A stretch of DNA of 64,000 bases from Eunapius fragilis (taxonomy: Eukaryota; Porifera; Demospongiae; Spongillida; Spongillidae): contig OY811987.1 of assembly GCA_963681505.1 (NCBI GenBank), forward strand, positions 5,828,745-5,892,744, written 5' to 3'. Below are positions 30,754-44,434 of this stretch, piece by piece. The position numbers and the translations under genes are program-made. The notes under the pieces are model-generated. The model did not search any database, was not told where the DNA came from, and saw only the letters and a list, made by a program, of their open reading frames with translations. Position 1 is the first letter of the stretch. Each line of letters opens with the position of its first letter.

Positions 30754-31196
30754 TTACAGTGTACTTTTTTTATACAACCTTAAATATTCTAAGATCTGCT
30801 CGAACGTGAAGCCACTAGTTTGTAAATATCTAACAGTATTCCTCCGTGAATCTTCGGTATTAAGGTCGTTCGTCCATTGCTCAGAGATGACTGCCCTTCT
30901 GTCGCCTTCTCTGGTTTGGACCGTCTTCTGCTTGACCTTCTCAACAGTTCTGCGGTCCTCTGAAGTTCTTTGTCTCTCTCGTTCGATCATCTGCTTCTCT
31001 TTCTCAGTTAATATTATCCTCTCCAGTTTGGCAATTTTCTCATCTTTCGTGATACCGGCGCAGCTGCAATGGTATAAGTGCGCATGCGCTAATTCACCAG
31101 ACCAGTTAAAGCGATTCCGGCCACACTTAACTGTTTGCACCATCTGCCAATGCAGAATCTTACAACGAAACATCCGCATTCTTCACAACGACCCAT
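30754..31196 (-). CDS. MGRC/WGF array gene 5 (shortest member)
   Basis: Two exons, 31196-31132 (again exactly 65 bp) and 31063-30754; 124 residues. It starts MGRCEECGCFVVRFCIGRWCK, then CAGITKDEKI, a Lys/Glu/Arg coiled-coil helix, and a single motif copy (YLQTSGFTFEQILEYLR) before TAA. The conserved Trp of the motif is replaced by Ser. The donor is GTTAAG, supported because only it gives the 65-bp length and the right phase. This is the minimal layout of the family: cysteine module, coil, one motif. Its start faces the 3' end of Dicer. Confidence 0.75.
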
Positions 31197-31375
31197 GTTC
31201 CTTCGGCACAATAACCTTGCATAGACAACACACCAAGAAATAAAATTAAACGTTCGTGTATCACTTAAGTACGTAACAGAATACTGAGGCTCAAGTAACT
31301 ACTCACTTGTATCAGAGACTGTTAATGCACACTCGGGCTGTGTACCCGTTCGAAGGAATACAGCGTCTCCGTACG

Positions 31376-31389
31376 GATACCATGGAAAC
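31376..31389. promoter_or_regulatory. X-box-like element upstream of array gene 5
   Basis: GATACCATGGAAAC, 180 bp upstream of the ATG. This is the best match of the five to a full X-box. Confidence 0.5.
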
Positions 31390-31430
31390 AGGTATAGTAA
31401 ATGTGATATCATAAATTAACGGAGGACATT

Positions 31431-34400
31431 TTATTTCGTCTCTGACGTGTGCAATTGTTTAATAACTTTTCTTGCAGCCATTTGTTTTGATGCCTGCGCT
31501 GAGTGTGCACACACAGTCTCTGATATACCCTTCTTCTCAATTGAGATAGTGCACTTCGGTCCTTTACTGTGGGGGGGGGGGGAGAGAAGATAGGGTGATG
31601 AGGAGATAGAGAGGTGTAAGAAGGGAAGGAGGGAGTGTGGAAAGTATTACATAATGCATGGTTACTACCAAACTCCTCCCCTCAACCTAGCTCACGTACA
31701 TTCTCATTTGCACAGTGGGTTCCATTTCAAACAGCTGCTGCAGTGGTGTGACAGGTATGCTGCCTTTGAATTCATCTGCACAGAAAGGAAAGGCTTGCCA
31801 TCACCTCATGTGGACCAGCTCTGCAGCACTGTTCCAACTGAAGCTCACCTATTTTGCTTTCAAACACTTTAACAAAGATTCTCCACACAGCCTCCAAGTC
31901 CATGCCACTGTCTACAAAGATGGCCCCTGCCAAAGACTCGAGCAGGTCCCCCAGCACCTTTGGGGGATCCTGCTCCATATCCTCCAGCTCCAATTCCTGC
32001 AATATCCCATGACACGACAATATGAGGTAATGACATAACAGGCTTGGTGAATGCTCACCTCCTCCCCATCACCATCCAACGCCTTCTCCAGTGCGCCAAG
32101 GTATAGTTGCAGATGTTTGAAGAGTGCAGGAGAGCTGTGAAGGAGGTAGGTGTGGAGCTTCTCACTCACTGCCATCTGCGCAAAGCTGCTGTTGTTGACC
32201 AAGGCCGACTTCAGACCGGAAATCTCTCCAGGTTTGAAGTGTGTCTTGGAGAAATAGATGTACCTAGTGACCAGGTAGTCCAGGACTGCATCTCCAAGGA
32301 ACTCTAGCCTCTTGTACCAATCTGTGATCCAGTTCCGTGTGTAGGAAGAGTGCGTGAATGCTTGTACAAACAGTCCTGGGTCCTTGAAGGTCCACCCGAG
32401 TATTGTTGGACTGTCACTTGTGCCTGTACAGCGCCTAAGCAAGGCGTTCAGGTCATCGACAGGTACCCTGGTACGCAGGCTATCAACAGAAACTTGATGG
32501 GCGTGGCCTGAGGGACAGGAAGTGACTAAAGTGGGGACGGGGACAAAAACAGACGAAAATGCAGAACAAGGATCTTGAATTAGAGCGCGCCAAGAGTTAG
32601 GATTAGGACCAGGGCTAGGGGCGACAGTTAGATTTGCAGCAGAGACGACAGGTTCCCGAAAATTCAGCCAGTTGAGGAAGGAGAGGCCGGCGTCCAGCCC
32701 TCCTGCGACCACATAGGCAGCAGCAAGAGCTTCCACGCAGTCAGCCACACCTTTGTCTGTAATCTCATGGTACAAATATGGTGACCGCGGCGATGATGCA
32801 AGACCGTCTACTGGGAGAGCAAACCTTGGGGGAAGCCATGCCTCCATTGGTCTGAAACTCGACTGTATCTTCCCAGTGAGTCCCTTCTGCTTGGCCAAGG
32901 TGTATAGTGTCAGGTTGGCCACAAAGGGTGAGCGGGTTTTGGTGAGCTCCCATGTCTGGCTGTGCGACACAGACACCGTGGACACCAGCTTCACAAAGGC
33001 ATCCCCAAGGACCTCCAGCCTCTCCAGATTGAAGACGTCATTGGCTCCTTTAGGCGTGAGGGCTTGAAGTAAAAGCCCACAGTCAGGCCCCGTACTCTGA
33101 TGCCCGGGCGCAAAGGTCAAGGTGGGAGAAGAGGAAACATCTTTGTAGGTACCATCTGCAATGTTATAACAGCGGACTCCGGCGGTGTAACAGCCTTCAT
33201 CCCTGTAGCCGCGAAGGACGGTCCTTATGGTGAATTCACGACCGCCCTTGTTGTTGGCGCCCACGTTTGTCTCCCGTGCAATCTGTGCCCGCATCTCCTC
33301 GACCAGCAGTAGGTTCTCTAGTCGCCACAGCAGCAATGGCAGGCACAAGGCCAGGTGCAGCATGTGTGCCGGGAGCTGGTACACACTGCACTGCTGGGGA
33401 AAAAACAGCCTCTCTCTGTTGGGTTTGGCCTTCTCCAAGTCCCTCCCATCAGCAGTCTTGTACCGCGAAGTGGTCAGCTGGAGGCACTGCGTTCCCACGG
33501 GAACGCAGACGAGCGCTGGCTGACTCAGATCAGGGAGGTCGTAGTTGTACTTGGTCTTAAAGTAACAGGCGTAGGTGGTGTGGACTTCAGGGAACTCTGA
33601 TGCAGGTGTGATGGTGGGGTCAATCCTCACCACCTGATGGAGCTCTCCGACCCTGCCCTGCTCCCTGCCAGGGTCCCTGTGACACACGCCAAGCAGCATG
33701 TCTCCCATGAGGGACTCTGGGGGGCAAGGCCAACTGACAGGTTTAAACTTGGCCTCAGACAAGCCAGCGATGACTCTTGCCATCTCCATATCCACAAAGG
33801 CTTCTGTGGGCTCCATAAAGCACACAGGCACACACAAGTAGTCTTTCTCTTGCCCGTCGGAAGCCACTCCCACCTTGGACGATTGGAGTGGAAACTGCAG
33901 GACTTCGGTGAACAGGGTGTCATGACAACGACGCAGGATGTCAAGTTCTTCAGCTGAGAAGAACACGCCTGTGCTGTGCCTGTGGACAGCCACCCTGAGC
34001 TCCTTCTCTTTGATGTACAGGGGAAAAGGGGGCAGCTGTGGTGTGACAAGTGAACCAGCAAGGCATGAATGAGGATGATGGCCTGGGGACTAGAGGCTCA
34101 CCCTGGAATGAGGAATGGGCTTGGACATCAGGAGGCCAAAGGTTGGGTGTGGCCCATCCCTGCCTGCTGTGCTCTGGTAGTAGTGCCCTCCTCCTCCTCC
34201 CCCTCCTCCTCCTCCTCCTTCTCCTCCTCCTCCTCCTCCTCCTTCTCCTCCTCCTCCTCCTGCTTCTTGCAAGACGAACACATAGAGGTAGCTGTCAACT
34301 CCGGCATTAGGGAAGGAATCAATGAGACATGAAGCTGTCTGTAATGGAGAGAGGAGTGAGTGTGAGTGTGTGCAAGGGGAGGCAGGGTGGGTGAGGAAGG

Positions 34401-37072
34401 GAGGGAAGGAGGGTGAGGGAAAAGGGTGCGTGATATAGTTCTTTCCTTTAAGGCCATTAAGAGGCTAACCTCTTTCTTATACATCTGGCATCTCTTTTGT
34501 GTTCCTGCATCTTTGATCATCTTCTCTCCATCACCACCCTCTCCATCACCATCCTCCATTGTCTTCCTGACTATAGGCATCAGACGATGATCTAGCTCCT
34601 TCACTCCATGCAGCACATGTATTGCCTCAAGAGCCGCAGCCTTCTCTGCCCACTGTTTGGTTGGCATGGCTGGTCCCTGTTGAGGTGGAGGAGGGGATGG
34701 CAGGTAAGCAGGGTGGGGAGGGGGAGGGCGAGGGGGAGGGGAGGACAGAGAAGGTTCAAAAGTGGTGAGGGGAGTGACAATGTGTGACCATTTGACTTCT
34801 GACCACCCCCGTCGGTGGACTAACCCTAATGATCCTGTTGCTGATTGGGGAGTTGAAGGGAAGCTTCAGAGAGCATCTAAACCACGGTTCTCTGCTCTGG
34901 AGTGCCCCTTCATGGCTAATATCAGCACTGCACTCTGTGCAGATGAAGATGGGAGGAGATGGCTTGGTGTACTTGTCTGCTGGCAGCTTCTGACAGTATC
35001 TGTGTACACAAAAAGCATGACACCATCTAGGCCCTGGTACCTCCTGTACCCGCCAGACTTACTTGTGGAGTAAAGAACGGCTAGTTGCAAGTGTGGCTCT
35101 GACATCACTTCCTTTCCCAAAGGGCTCATAAGGCGGGGCCAGGTGCTCCATCTTTGCCTCCTCCCCATCCTCATCAGGCACCGTCCTTTCGTGGCAGAGG
35201 GTATTCAGCTCATCTTCTAAGAGACGGTAGTCCTTGATCATGTCCTTCTGAGTATCTGCGTTGGCTTCATCCATGAGCAGGTAGAAAACTGACCCTTTTG
35301 CCCTAGCTCGCCCCTTGGACTGAATGTATGAGCGGAAGTTAGGTGGCAGATCGAACCGACACACCATATTACACTTGGGAACGTCTAAGCCTTCCTCCAC
35401 CACGCTAGTGGCTATCAGCAGGTTGACCTTCTCATTGCGAAAATCCTGCAGTACCTGGTTCTGCGTCTTGTGGGTCATGCGTGCTTCCTTCCTCAGGTAT
35501 GTTGCCTTAGAGGTGCCTCCCACGCTGTGACCTACCAGGTGGCCACACCGAATGTACTTCAGGTCTGGTTCCTCTTGGCTCCGCCTATTTATCACCTCGG
35601 CCAGCGACATGGCCGTTGTGCGACGCTCAACAAACACAATGCCCAGCAGTCTGGAGGGTCTGCTGGTGCTGGGCACGCCCCCTACGTCAGCCACCGCCAT
35701 GTCTGAAGAATCTTCGCTTCCTTGACTGGCCAAACGCTCTCCTTCTCCTTGGTCTGCTCCTTCATCCGATTCCCTTCTGCTGGGGGTGCCACCACCATCT
35801 GCAGGAAGCATGCCTTTCACAACTGCGTAGTCACCTAACTCCCTAAGCAACCTCTCCACTTTGGGTGTGGTCGGTGTGCGGTTGCCGTGGGGAACGAGCA
35901 ACCTGCGACTCTCCTGCTCAAAGATGCGAAGATGAGTGATTGCAAGGTTGTAAAGGGCCTTCTCCCAGCTGCTGCTTATCTCAACCTTTGCCTTTGCCCC
36001 GAGTTCTTCCATGGCATTCTGAGCAAATTGATGTGCACACCACAGCCCAAGGTTGTCCAATATGTGCTCGCAGTCGTCCAGATTGCTCTTCACGTTCTTG
36101 TACGTATCCGACTTCATGCCCTCACTAAACTTGGCAAGGAAATGCAAAGGTTCTGTAATTGCACCTTTCAGATTTGATATTTGGCTGCTTTCCGATAATC
36201 GGTAGTCAAGGTACTTGATCTCTGGGGTTGCTGCATAGATGGATACCTCCGTCAGGTCGCCAGCGGTCTGGGCACGGCTGTGGAGCGTCTCCTCCAGTGC
36301 TCGAATGCTCTTCTCCAGCTGACCAGGTTTGCACTTGCTGGGCAGGAGGGAGGCAGACAAACCGAGCACACGCGGCCACTCTTGCTTTGGGCACAAGTCA
36401 AACATCTGCATGATCTCCACGTAGCTGTCCTTCTTGACGGCATGGTGGCACTCGTCCAGTATGAGCAGGTTGATCCTCTTCAAAGTGATGAAGGTTCGCT
36501 GCAGGAGGTTGCGAAGGATTTGCTTCGTCATCACAAGGACATTACAGTTTTCAAATTCCTCGTTCCAGCGACTCTGGTCCCAGCTGTCCACGTTCATATC
36601 ACCAATCATCTCTCTCACCTCGAGGTGTGTGTGCTGCCGTATGTACTGGGCCTGTTGTTTAACAAGAGGGACTGTGGGAGCAGTAAGTTGCCCAGTGGAG
36701 GATCCAAGATTTATAAAAAGAGGTGGTGGGGGGGGGTGTAAATGAGTAATGAAAAAAAAAAAGGCGGTGCCCCGGGGGAAGGTGTGGGGGATGGCAACCC
36801 CCCCCCCTCCCCTAGCTCCGCCAATGTTATGTGGCATGAAAGTGAGTCTTACCTGTGGGCACGAGGAAGAACGTTCTCTTCGCTTCACCTCTCTTATAAC
36901 TGCCGACTACCTCGTTGGAATATTCTTTGATCAACATGACGGCGATGAAGGTTTTCCCCGCGCCTGTGCCAAGAGCGACTATTGTGTTATCATCTATGGC
37001 CGCATCGAGCAAGTCTAGTTGATAGGAGCGGGCCCCTCCCCCGTCGTGTTTCTTTCGATTTCTGGATGCCAT
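31431..37072 (-). CDS. DICER1: Dicer, full domain set
   Basis: A multi-exon RNase III that cuts double-stranded RNA into small RNAs in the cytoplasm. Order from the N terminus: helicase (motif I GTGAGKTF near residue 37; [15 protein letters not shown]) at 37072-35085; dimerisation domain at 34670-34470; platform ([12 protein letters not shown] ... [10 protein letters not shown]) about 34330-34100; PAZ ([16 protein letters not shown], ending [14 protein letters not shown]) to about 33280; RNase IIIa ([31 protein letters not shown]) about 33040-32690; RNase IIIb ([32 protein letters not shown]) to 31910. A C-terminal double-stranded RNA-binding domain is split over exons ending at 31431 ([28 protein letters not shown]). 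Acidic catalytic residues are present in both RNase III domains. Odd: a Gly/Glu microsatellite inserts into the platform. Head to head with ALKBH6 (101 bp). Confidence 0.93.
34188..34266. repeat. Coding trinucleotide repeat in Dicer
   Basis: A (CCT/CTC)n tract on the + strand; on the Dicer strand it reads GGA/GGG codons with occasional GAA. It gives about 25 residues of Gly with two Glu in the platform domain between VLQEAG and [11 protein letters not shown]. No stop or splice site separates it from the flanking conserved sequence. Confidence 0.85.
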
Positions 37073-37173
37073 TTCCCCCGCACACCCAGTGCTATCAGCC
37101 TAGCGGAAACCTGTGGGATATTCAACCCCCCCGCCCACGTATTACCAGTTATAAATAACACAAAATATATTAA

Positions 37174-38564
<1,391 letters not shown>

Positions 38565-38729
38565 TGGTTTTTTAATTTTAAAAAAGAAATACACCACCCG
38601 TGTACTCGATTGGTACTCCGTTTGGCTTCGCACGGTACGGGTGGGCGTGTACAGCTTGCATAATATTTATTAATTGTGGTCTACGTTAAAGGTTGTTGGC
38701 ACACGAGGTGGTCGCGCGCTTGTCCCGTC

Positions 38730-41700
38730 ATGCCGACAGTATGTTCAAACTGCGGGGGCACGGACATCGAACACGACCACGCCCGGGGGGATTCCGTCTG
38801 CACCACTTGCGGGTCGGTTCTGGAAGACAACATTATCGTATCGGAGGTGTCCTTCCAGGAACAGAGTAGCGGTGCCTCATCCGTTGTCGGGCAGTTCGTT
38901 TCCTCCGAAGGTACGTGGAAAGTAGAACTTTCCAACTTTAATGGCGAAGCGAGGCGTATCTGAGGGCGTCCGTATGTGTAAACACGTACGTTACAGGAGG
39001 GAGCTTCCGTGGTGGGTCTTCGCTGAATGGGTCCTCTCTACACCACGGGCTCGGGAAGGACTCTCGGGAAGTGACTTTGCAGCAAGGTTAGCGAAGGTGG
39101 GGTTCTGGAGCTTAGTAACTCACTTCGCGCCCCTCATCATTCCCACGGTCGGGCGCAGCCAAGCGAAGACTGAACGTTCTCGGTAGCATGCTCAAGTTGG
39201 GACAGTACTGCATCGACACGGCTTTCAACTTTTTCAAGCTTGCCCTGCAGCAGAACCTGACGAGGGGACGCAAATCTAGCATTATAGACACTGCTTGTCT
39301 CTACCTTGTCTGCAGGAGCGAAGGGACCCCACGTATCCTTAGAAACAAAATGCGCGGGGGGGGGGGGGGGATGCAGACAAGTCACGACCCGTGTATTTTC
39401 ACTTTCACTCGCTACCATCAGATCTTCTATTGGACTTCAGCGATGTCCTGCAGGTTAGCAGCATCCAGTGAAGCGGGTGGTTCGCTCTGATTTGCTGCGG
39501 CCCTCCACTCCACAGATCAATGTGTACGCTCTTGGCAGGGCTTATCTGAAGCTAGCTGACAAGCTACACATTAACCCTCCAGCCATTGGTTAGGGTTCAG
39601 GTTATGTCGTGGACAATGTGAACTGCAATTTTCCTATCCTGGCCCTCCGTGTTCATCCTTTCTGCTATTCCCTTACCCTTCCCTCCTCTCCTCCCTCTCC
39701 TCTTTCCTCCTCCTCTTCCCTCTCTCGAGATCTCCCCTTCCCTCCCTCCCTCCCTCCCTCCCTCCCTCTCTCTCTCTCTCTCTCTCCTTCCCTCCCTCCC
39801 CTCCTTTATAGATCCATGTCTGTACATCCATCGTTTTGCCCACAAGCTGGAACTAGGGAAGGCCACACATGAGGTATCCATGACAGCCATGAGGCTTGTT
39901 GCAAGGATGAAAAGGGATTGGATCCATCATGGCAGAAGGCCGGCTGGTCTGTGTGGAGCAGGTATGTACTTGATTCAAGAGGCCTTTTATTCATGTGATG
40001 AAGTAGGCATTAAGATTGGAAAGTAGCCCATGTGATAAAACCAAAGACTGAACTACTTCCTCATCTCTCTCTCCCTCTCTTTCCTCACCTTCTCCCTCTC
40101 TCTCCTCACCTTCTCCGTCCTCTCCATCTCTCTTCTCTCCATCTCTCTTCTCTTCCTCAGCTTTGCTGGTGGCTGCTCGTATGCATAACTTTAATAGGAC
40201 TGTGAAAGATGTTGCCAAAGTGGTGAGGTTATCAGAAGGGACTATTCGTAAGAGGTGTGGCCACCTACTTTTGAATGCTGTCCCATCATGTCCCTTTATC
40301 TCACCCCTTCTCTCCCATCATGTCCCTTTATCTCACCCCTTCTGTCCCATCATGTCCCTTTATCTCACCCCTTCTGTCCCATCATGTCCCTTTATCTCAC
40401 CCCTTTTGTCCCATCATGTCCCTTTATCTCACCCCTTCTGTCCCATCATGTCCCTTTATCTCACCCCTTCTGTCCCATCATGTCCCTTTATCTCACCCCT
40501 TCTGTCCCATCATGTCCCTTTATCTCACCCCTTCTGTCCCATCATGTCCCTTTATCTCACCCCTTCTGTCCCATCATGTCCCTTTATCTCACCCCTTCTG
40601 TCCCATCATGTCCCTTTATCTCACCCCTTCTGTCCCATCATGTCCCTTTATCTCACCCCTTCTGTCCCATCATGTCCCTTTATCTCATCCCTTTTGTCCC
40701 ATCATGTCCCTTTATCTCACCCCTTCTGTCCCATCATGTCCCTTTATCTCACCCCTTTTGTCCCATCATGTCCCTTTATCTCACCCCTTCTGTCCCATCA
40801 TGTCCCTTTATCTCACCCCTTCTGTCCCATCATGTCCCTTTATCTCATCCCTTTTGTCCCATCATGTCCCTTTATCTCACCCCTTTTGTCCCATCATGTC
40901 CCTTTATCTCACCCCTTCTGTCCCATCATGTCCCTTTATCTCACCCCTTTTGTCCCATCATGTCCCTTTATCTCACCCCTTCTGTCCCATCATGTCCCTT
41001 TATCTCACCCCTTCTGTCCCATCATGTCCCTTTATCTCACCCCTTCTGTCCCATCATGTCCCTTTATCTCACCCCTTCTGTCCCATCATGTCCCTTTATC
41101 TCACCCCTTCTGTCCCATCATGTCCCTTTATCTCACCCCTTCTGTCCCATCATGTCCCTTTATCTCACCCCTTCTGTCCCATCATGTCCCTTTATCTCAC
41201 CCCTTCTGTCCCATCATGTCCCTTTATCTCACCCCTTCTGTCCCATCATGTCCCTTTATCTCACCCCTTCTGTCCCATCATGTCCCTTTATCTCACCCCT
41301 TCTGTCCCTTCATGTCCCTTTATCTCACCCCTTTTGTCCCATCATGTCCCTTTATCTCACCCCTTCTGTCCCATCATGTCCCTTTATCTCACCCCTTCTG
41401 TCCCATCATGTTCCCTTTATCTCACCCTTCTGTCCCATCATGTCCCTTTATCTCACCCCTTCTGTCCCTTCATGTCCCTTTATCTCACCCCTTTTGTCCC
41501 ATCATGTCCCTTTATCTCACCCCTTCTGTCCCATCATGTCCCTTTATCTCACCCTTCTGTCCCATCATGTCCCTTTATCTCACCCCTTCTGTCCCTTCAT
41601 GTCCCTTTATCTCACCCCTTTTGTCCCATCATGTCCCTTTATCTCACCCCTTCTGTCCCTTCATGTCCCTTTATCTCACCCCTTCTGTCCCATCATGTCC

Positions 41701-44322
41701 CTTTATCTCACCCCTTCTGTCCCATCATGTCCCTTTATCTCACCCCTTCTGTCCCATCATGTCCCTTTATCTCACCCCTTCTGTCCCATCATGTCCCTTT
41801 ATCTCACCCCTTCTGTCCCATCATGTCCCTTTATCTCACCCCTTCTGTCCCATCATGTCCCTTTATCTCACCCCTTCTGTCCCATCATGTCCCTTTATCT
41901 CATCCCTTTTGTCCCATCATGTCCCTTTATCTCACCCCTTCTGTCCCATCATGTCCCTTTATCTCACCCCTTTTGTCCCATCATGTCCCTTTATCTCACC
42001 CCTTCTGTCCCATCATGTCCCTTTATCTCACCCCTTCTGTCCCATCATGTCCCTTTATCTCACCCCTTCTGTCCCATCATGTCCCTTTATCTCACCCCTT
42101 TTGTCCCATCATGTCCCTTTATCTCACCCCTTCTGTCCCATCATGTCCCTTTATCTCACCCCTTTTGTCCCATCATGTCCCTTTATCTCACCCCTTCTCT
42201 CCCATCATGTTCCTTTATCTCACCCCTTCTGTCCCATCATGTCCCTTTATCTCACCCCTTCTGTCCCATCATGTCCCTTTATCTCACCCCTTCTGTCCCA
42301 TCATGTCCCTTTATCTCACCCCTTCTCTCCCATCATGTCCCTTTATCTCACCCCTTCTGTCCCATCATGTCCCTTTATCTCACCCCTTCTGTCCCATCAT
42401 GTCCCTTTATCTCACCCCTTCTGTCCCATCATGTCCCTTTATCTCACCCCTTCTGTCCCATCTGATTGACTTATTCCTCTATGCACTCTTATCAGGTTGG
42501 GTGATTTCAGGGACACCCCTTCAAGCAGACTGACAATTGAAGAGTTCTTGAAGATAGACTTGGACCAGGAGCATGATCCACCATGCTTCCTAGAGTCCAA
42601 GAGAAGGAAACTGAAGCAGGTCTGGCAACAATAGGTGTGGAGTACAAAGGTCATGATTAGCATGCCTTTCCAGGATGTGTCAGGTGATCCAGAGGCATCG
42701 CAGGAGGCGGAGCCAGCCACTAAAGACAACGACACTGGAAGTGGTGCTAAGGGAGGGGAGGATGAGGAGGGGGAGGAGGGGGGAAGAGGATTTGGTGGTA
42801 TCCAGATGAGATCTGTCAGGGATATTATTGCCAAGGCTCGTGCTGATGAAGACTTCTTCACTGCCTCAACAATGGTGGGGCTATCCAACAGGATAGAGGA
42901 CTTGGTTAAATTGGTTGATGGTGAAGAGGAAGACAATGGTTGTAGACTTCCTCACACGTAATTCATGTTTTTTTAAATTCTTACTCTTTCCTTCCCTCCC
43001 CTCTCCTGCCTCCTCTCCTCCCTCCTCCTTTCTCTGCCCTCACCTGCATCCTCTCCTTTCTCCTCCCCTCTCCCCTGATCTTGCTTGGTTGCATCACCAC
43101 TGTAGCTCCACCCACTGAAGGTGACCTTCTTGACCTGACTGGGATTAGTGATAGTGAAATCGACAATGTGCGTTGCATCAGGTGTGTTGGCTTGTGCACC
43201 TCAAACACACCCACCTCCACAGATGATCCTCACTGATGAGGAGTCTCGCATCAAGTCACAGCTTTGGTTTGCTGAAAACGGCGACTTCCTTAAGCAACAG
43301 GAAGGTAAGCCCTGGTTCCCCCTCCCCCCCCCCCCCCCCCGATCTCAACACCATCCACGTGTCTATTTCAATACCCAGAGCGTAGACAAAGTCAGATGGC
43401 ACTGAAGGAACAGGGGGAGAAGTCAAAGAAAGTGAGGATTTTTTAGAGGTAGCCTTCATCAAGTTTAATGGGTCTGGGAACCATACCAGCGGAAGCCTAG
43501 GAAACAGAGAGTGCACTACAATGCTCCCGCCAATTCTGCCGGGGAGGCAATTGAGAGGATGCTGGTGGAGAAGAAGATATCCAGCAAGATAAACTATGAC
43601 ATCTTGAAAGAACTTGACCATGTCTCCCATGAGAACAGTAGCCTTCCTCAGGGAACCTCAAAGGACCAGACCTCCGTTGTTGGTCAGGCCACCACTCAAC
43701 CTTCTTCATCACTCACAGTAGACAAAACATTGTCATCGGTCAGTGGTGGGCGTATCCCTTCTCTGTCGTCCCGGAAGAGGCAGCTGTCCTCCCTTGGCCC
43801 AGATTTTGGTGTGTCATCACAGAGGTTGGTTAGGTTCCAAATAACCCCTCCCTCCCCCTTACCAAATGTTACCAGCAATTGTTAAATCAGGTTACCCCAG
43901 CTTGGCCTTGCCACCATACAAGCACCTGTAGAACAAGTAGGGGAGGTACGTTCCCCTTGCCTAGCCACATCACATTCATCCTGTGCACTGATTGGTTCAG
44001 GAGGAGGCGACTGGCCTATCCGAAGATGCTCCGCCCCCAAAGGATACGGATGTTAACTCGAAGGGGAAGGCTGATGTACTGGTGGTGGAGAGCGGGCCAG
44101 TTGTTTACTCCGATGAGGAGGAGGGGTTGAACGAGGAGGGGTTGAATGACGATGAGATGAAAGAGCTCGCCTATGAGGGGGATCCCCTGCTACATAGTGA
44201 TTATGAGGAGGGTGAGGGAAGATGGGGAGGGTGAGGGAGGAAATGTGGGAGGATGAGGGAGGGTTATGGAGGGAAAGTGATGCTTCTGACCACGTTTTTA
44301 CACAGGTGGAGACGAGTGGTGA
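38730..44322 (+). CDS. BRF1: BRF1, TFIIIB subunit for RNA polymerase III
   Basis: BRF1 bridges TFIIIC, TBP and polymerase III at tRNA and 5S genes. The start ATG (38730) precedes the zinc ribbon CSNCGG ... [11 protein letters not shown] rejected an in-frame upstream start because the ribbon begins the family. The first cyclin fold is on exons 39163-39345 ([33 protein letters not shown]) and around 39420-39595. The second starts at about 39812 ([32 protein letters not shown]) and continues at 40161 ([16 protein letters not shown]). After a 2.2-kb minisatellite intron it resumes at 42496 ([22 protein letters not shown]). The C-terminal part has [14 protein letters not shown] and the BRF homology block [19 protein letters not shown]. 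It ends GDEW at 44322. Tail to tail with kaptin. Confidence 0.92.
40268..42462. repeat. 32-bp minisatellite, about 68 copies
   Basis: Units of TGTCCCTTTATCTCACCCCT plus TCTGTCCCATCA, very homogeneous (main variants: TTTTGT for TTCTGT; CCTTCA for CCATCA). It fills one BRF1 intron. All three + frames are open for over 700 codons because the unit lacks stops; they are not genes. Confidence 0.98.
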
Positions 44323-44434
44323 AAGAGCGGTTGAAGCTTTGTTGTTTGTCATGAGTTTCATAATATGTCAATCATTTATTGCAATCCAACCATAAATATA
44401 AAATCTCAACATTGTGACAAAAAAAAAACAACTT

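Noticed and set aside
22043-31196. N-myristoylation of the MGRC start in the array proteins
   Set aside because: Gly2 is present, but Arg at position 3 is excluded by the usual N-myristoyltransferase pattern. The cysteines fit a metal-binding module better.
40163-42533. Three overlapping + frames of over 730 codons
   Set aside because: They are readings of the 32-bp minisatellite in a BRF1 intron; the unit has no stop in any + frame. BRF1 exons on both sides splice across it.
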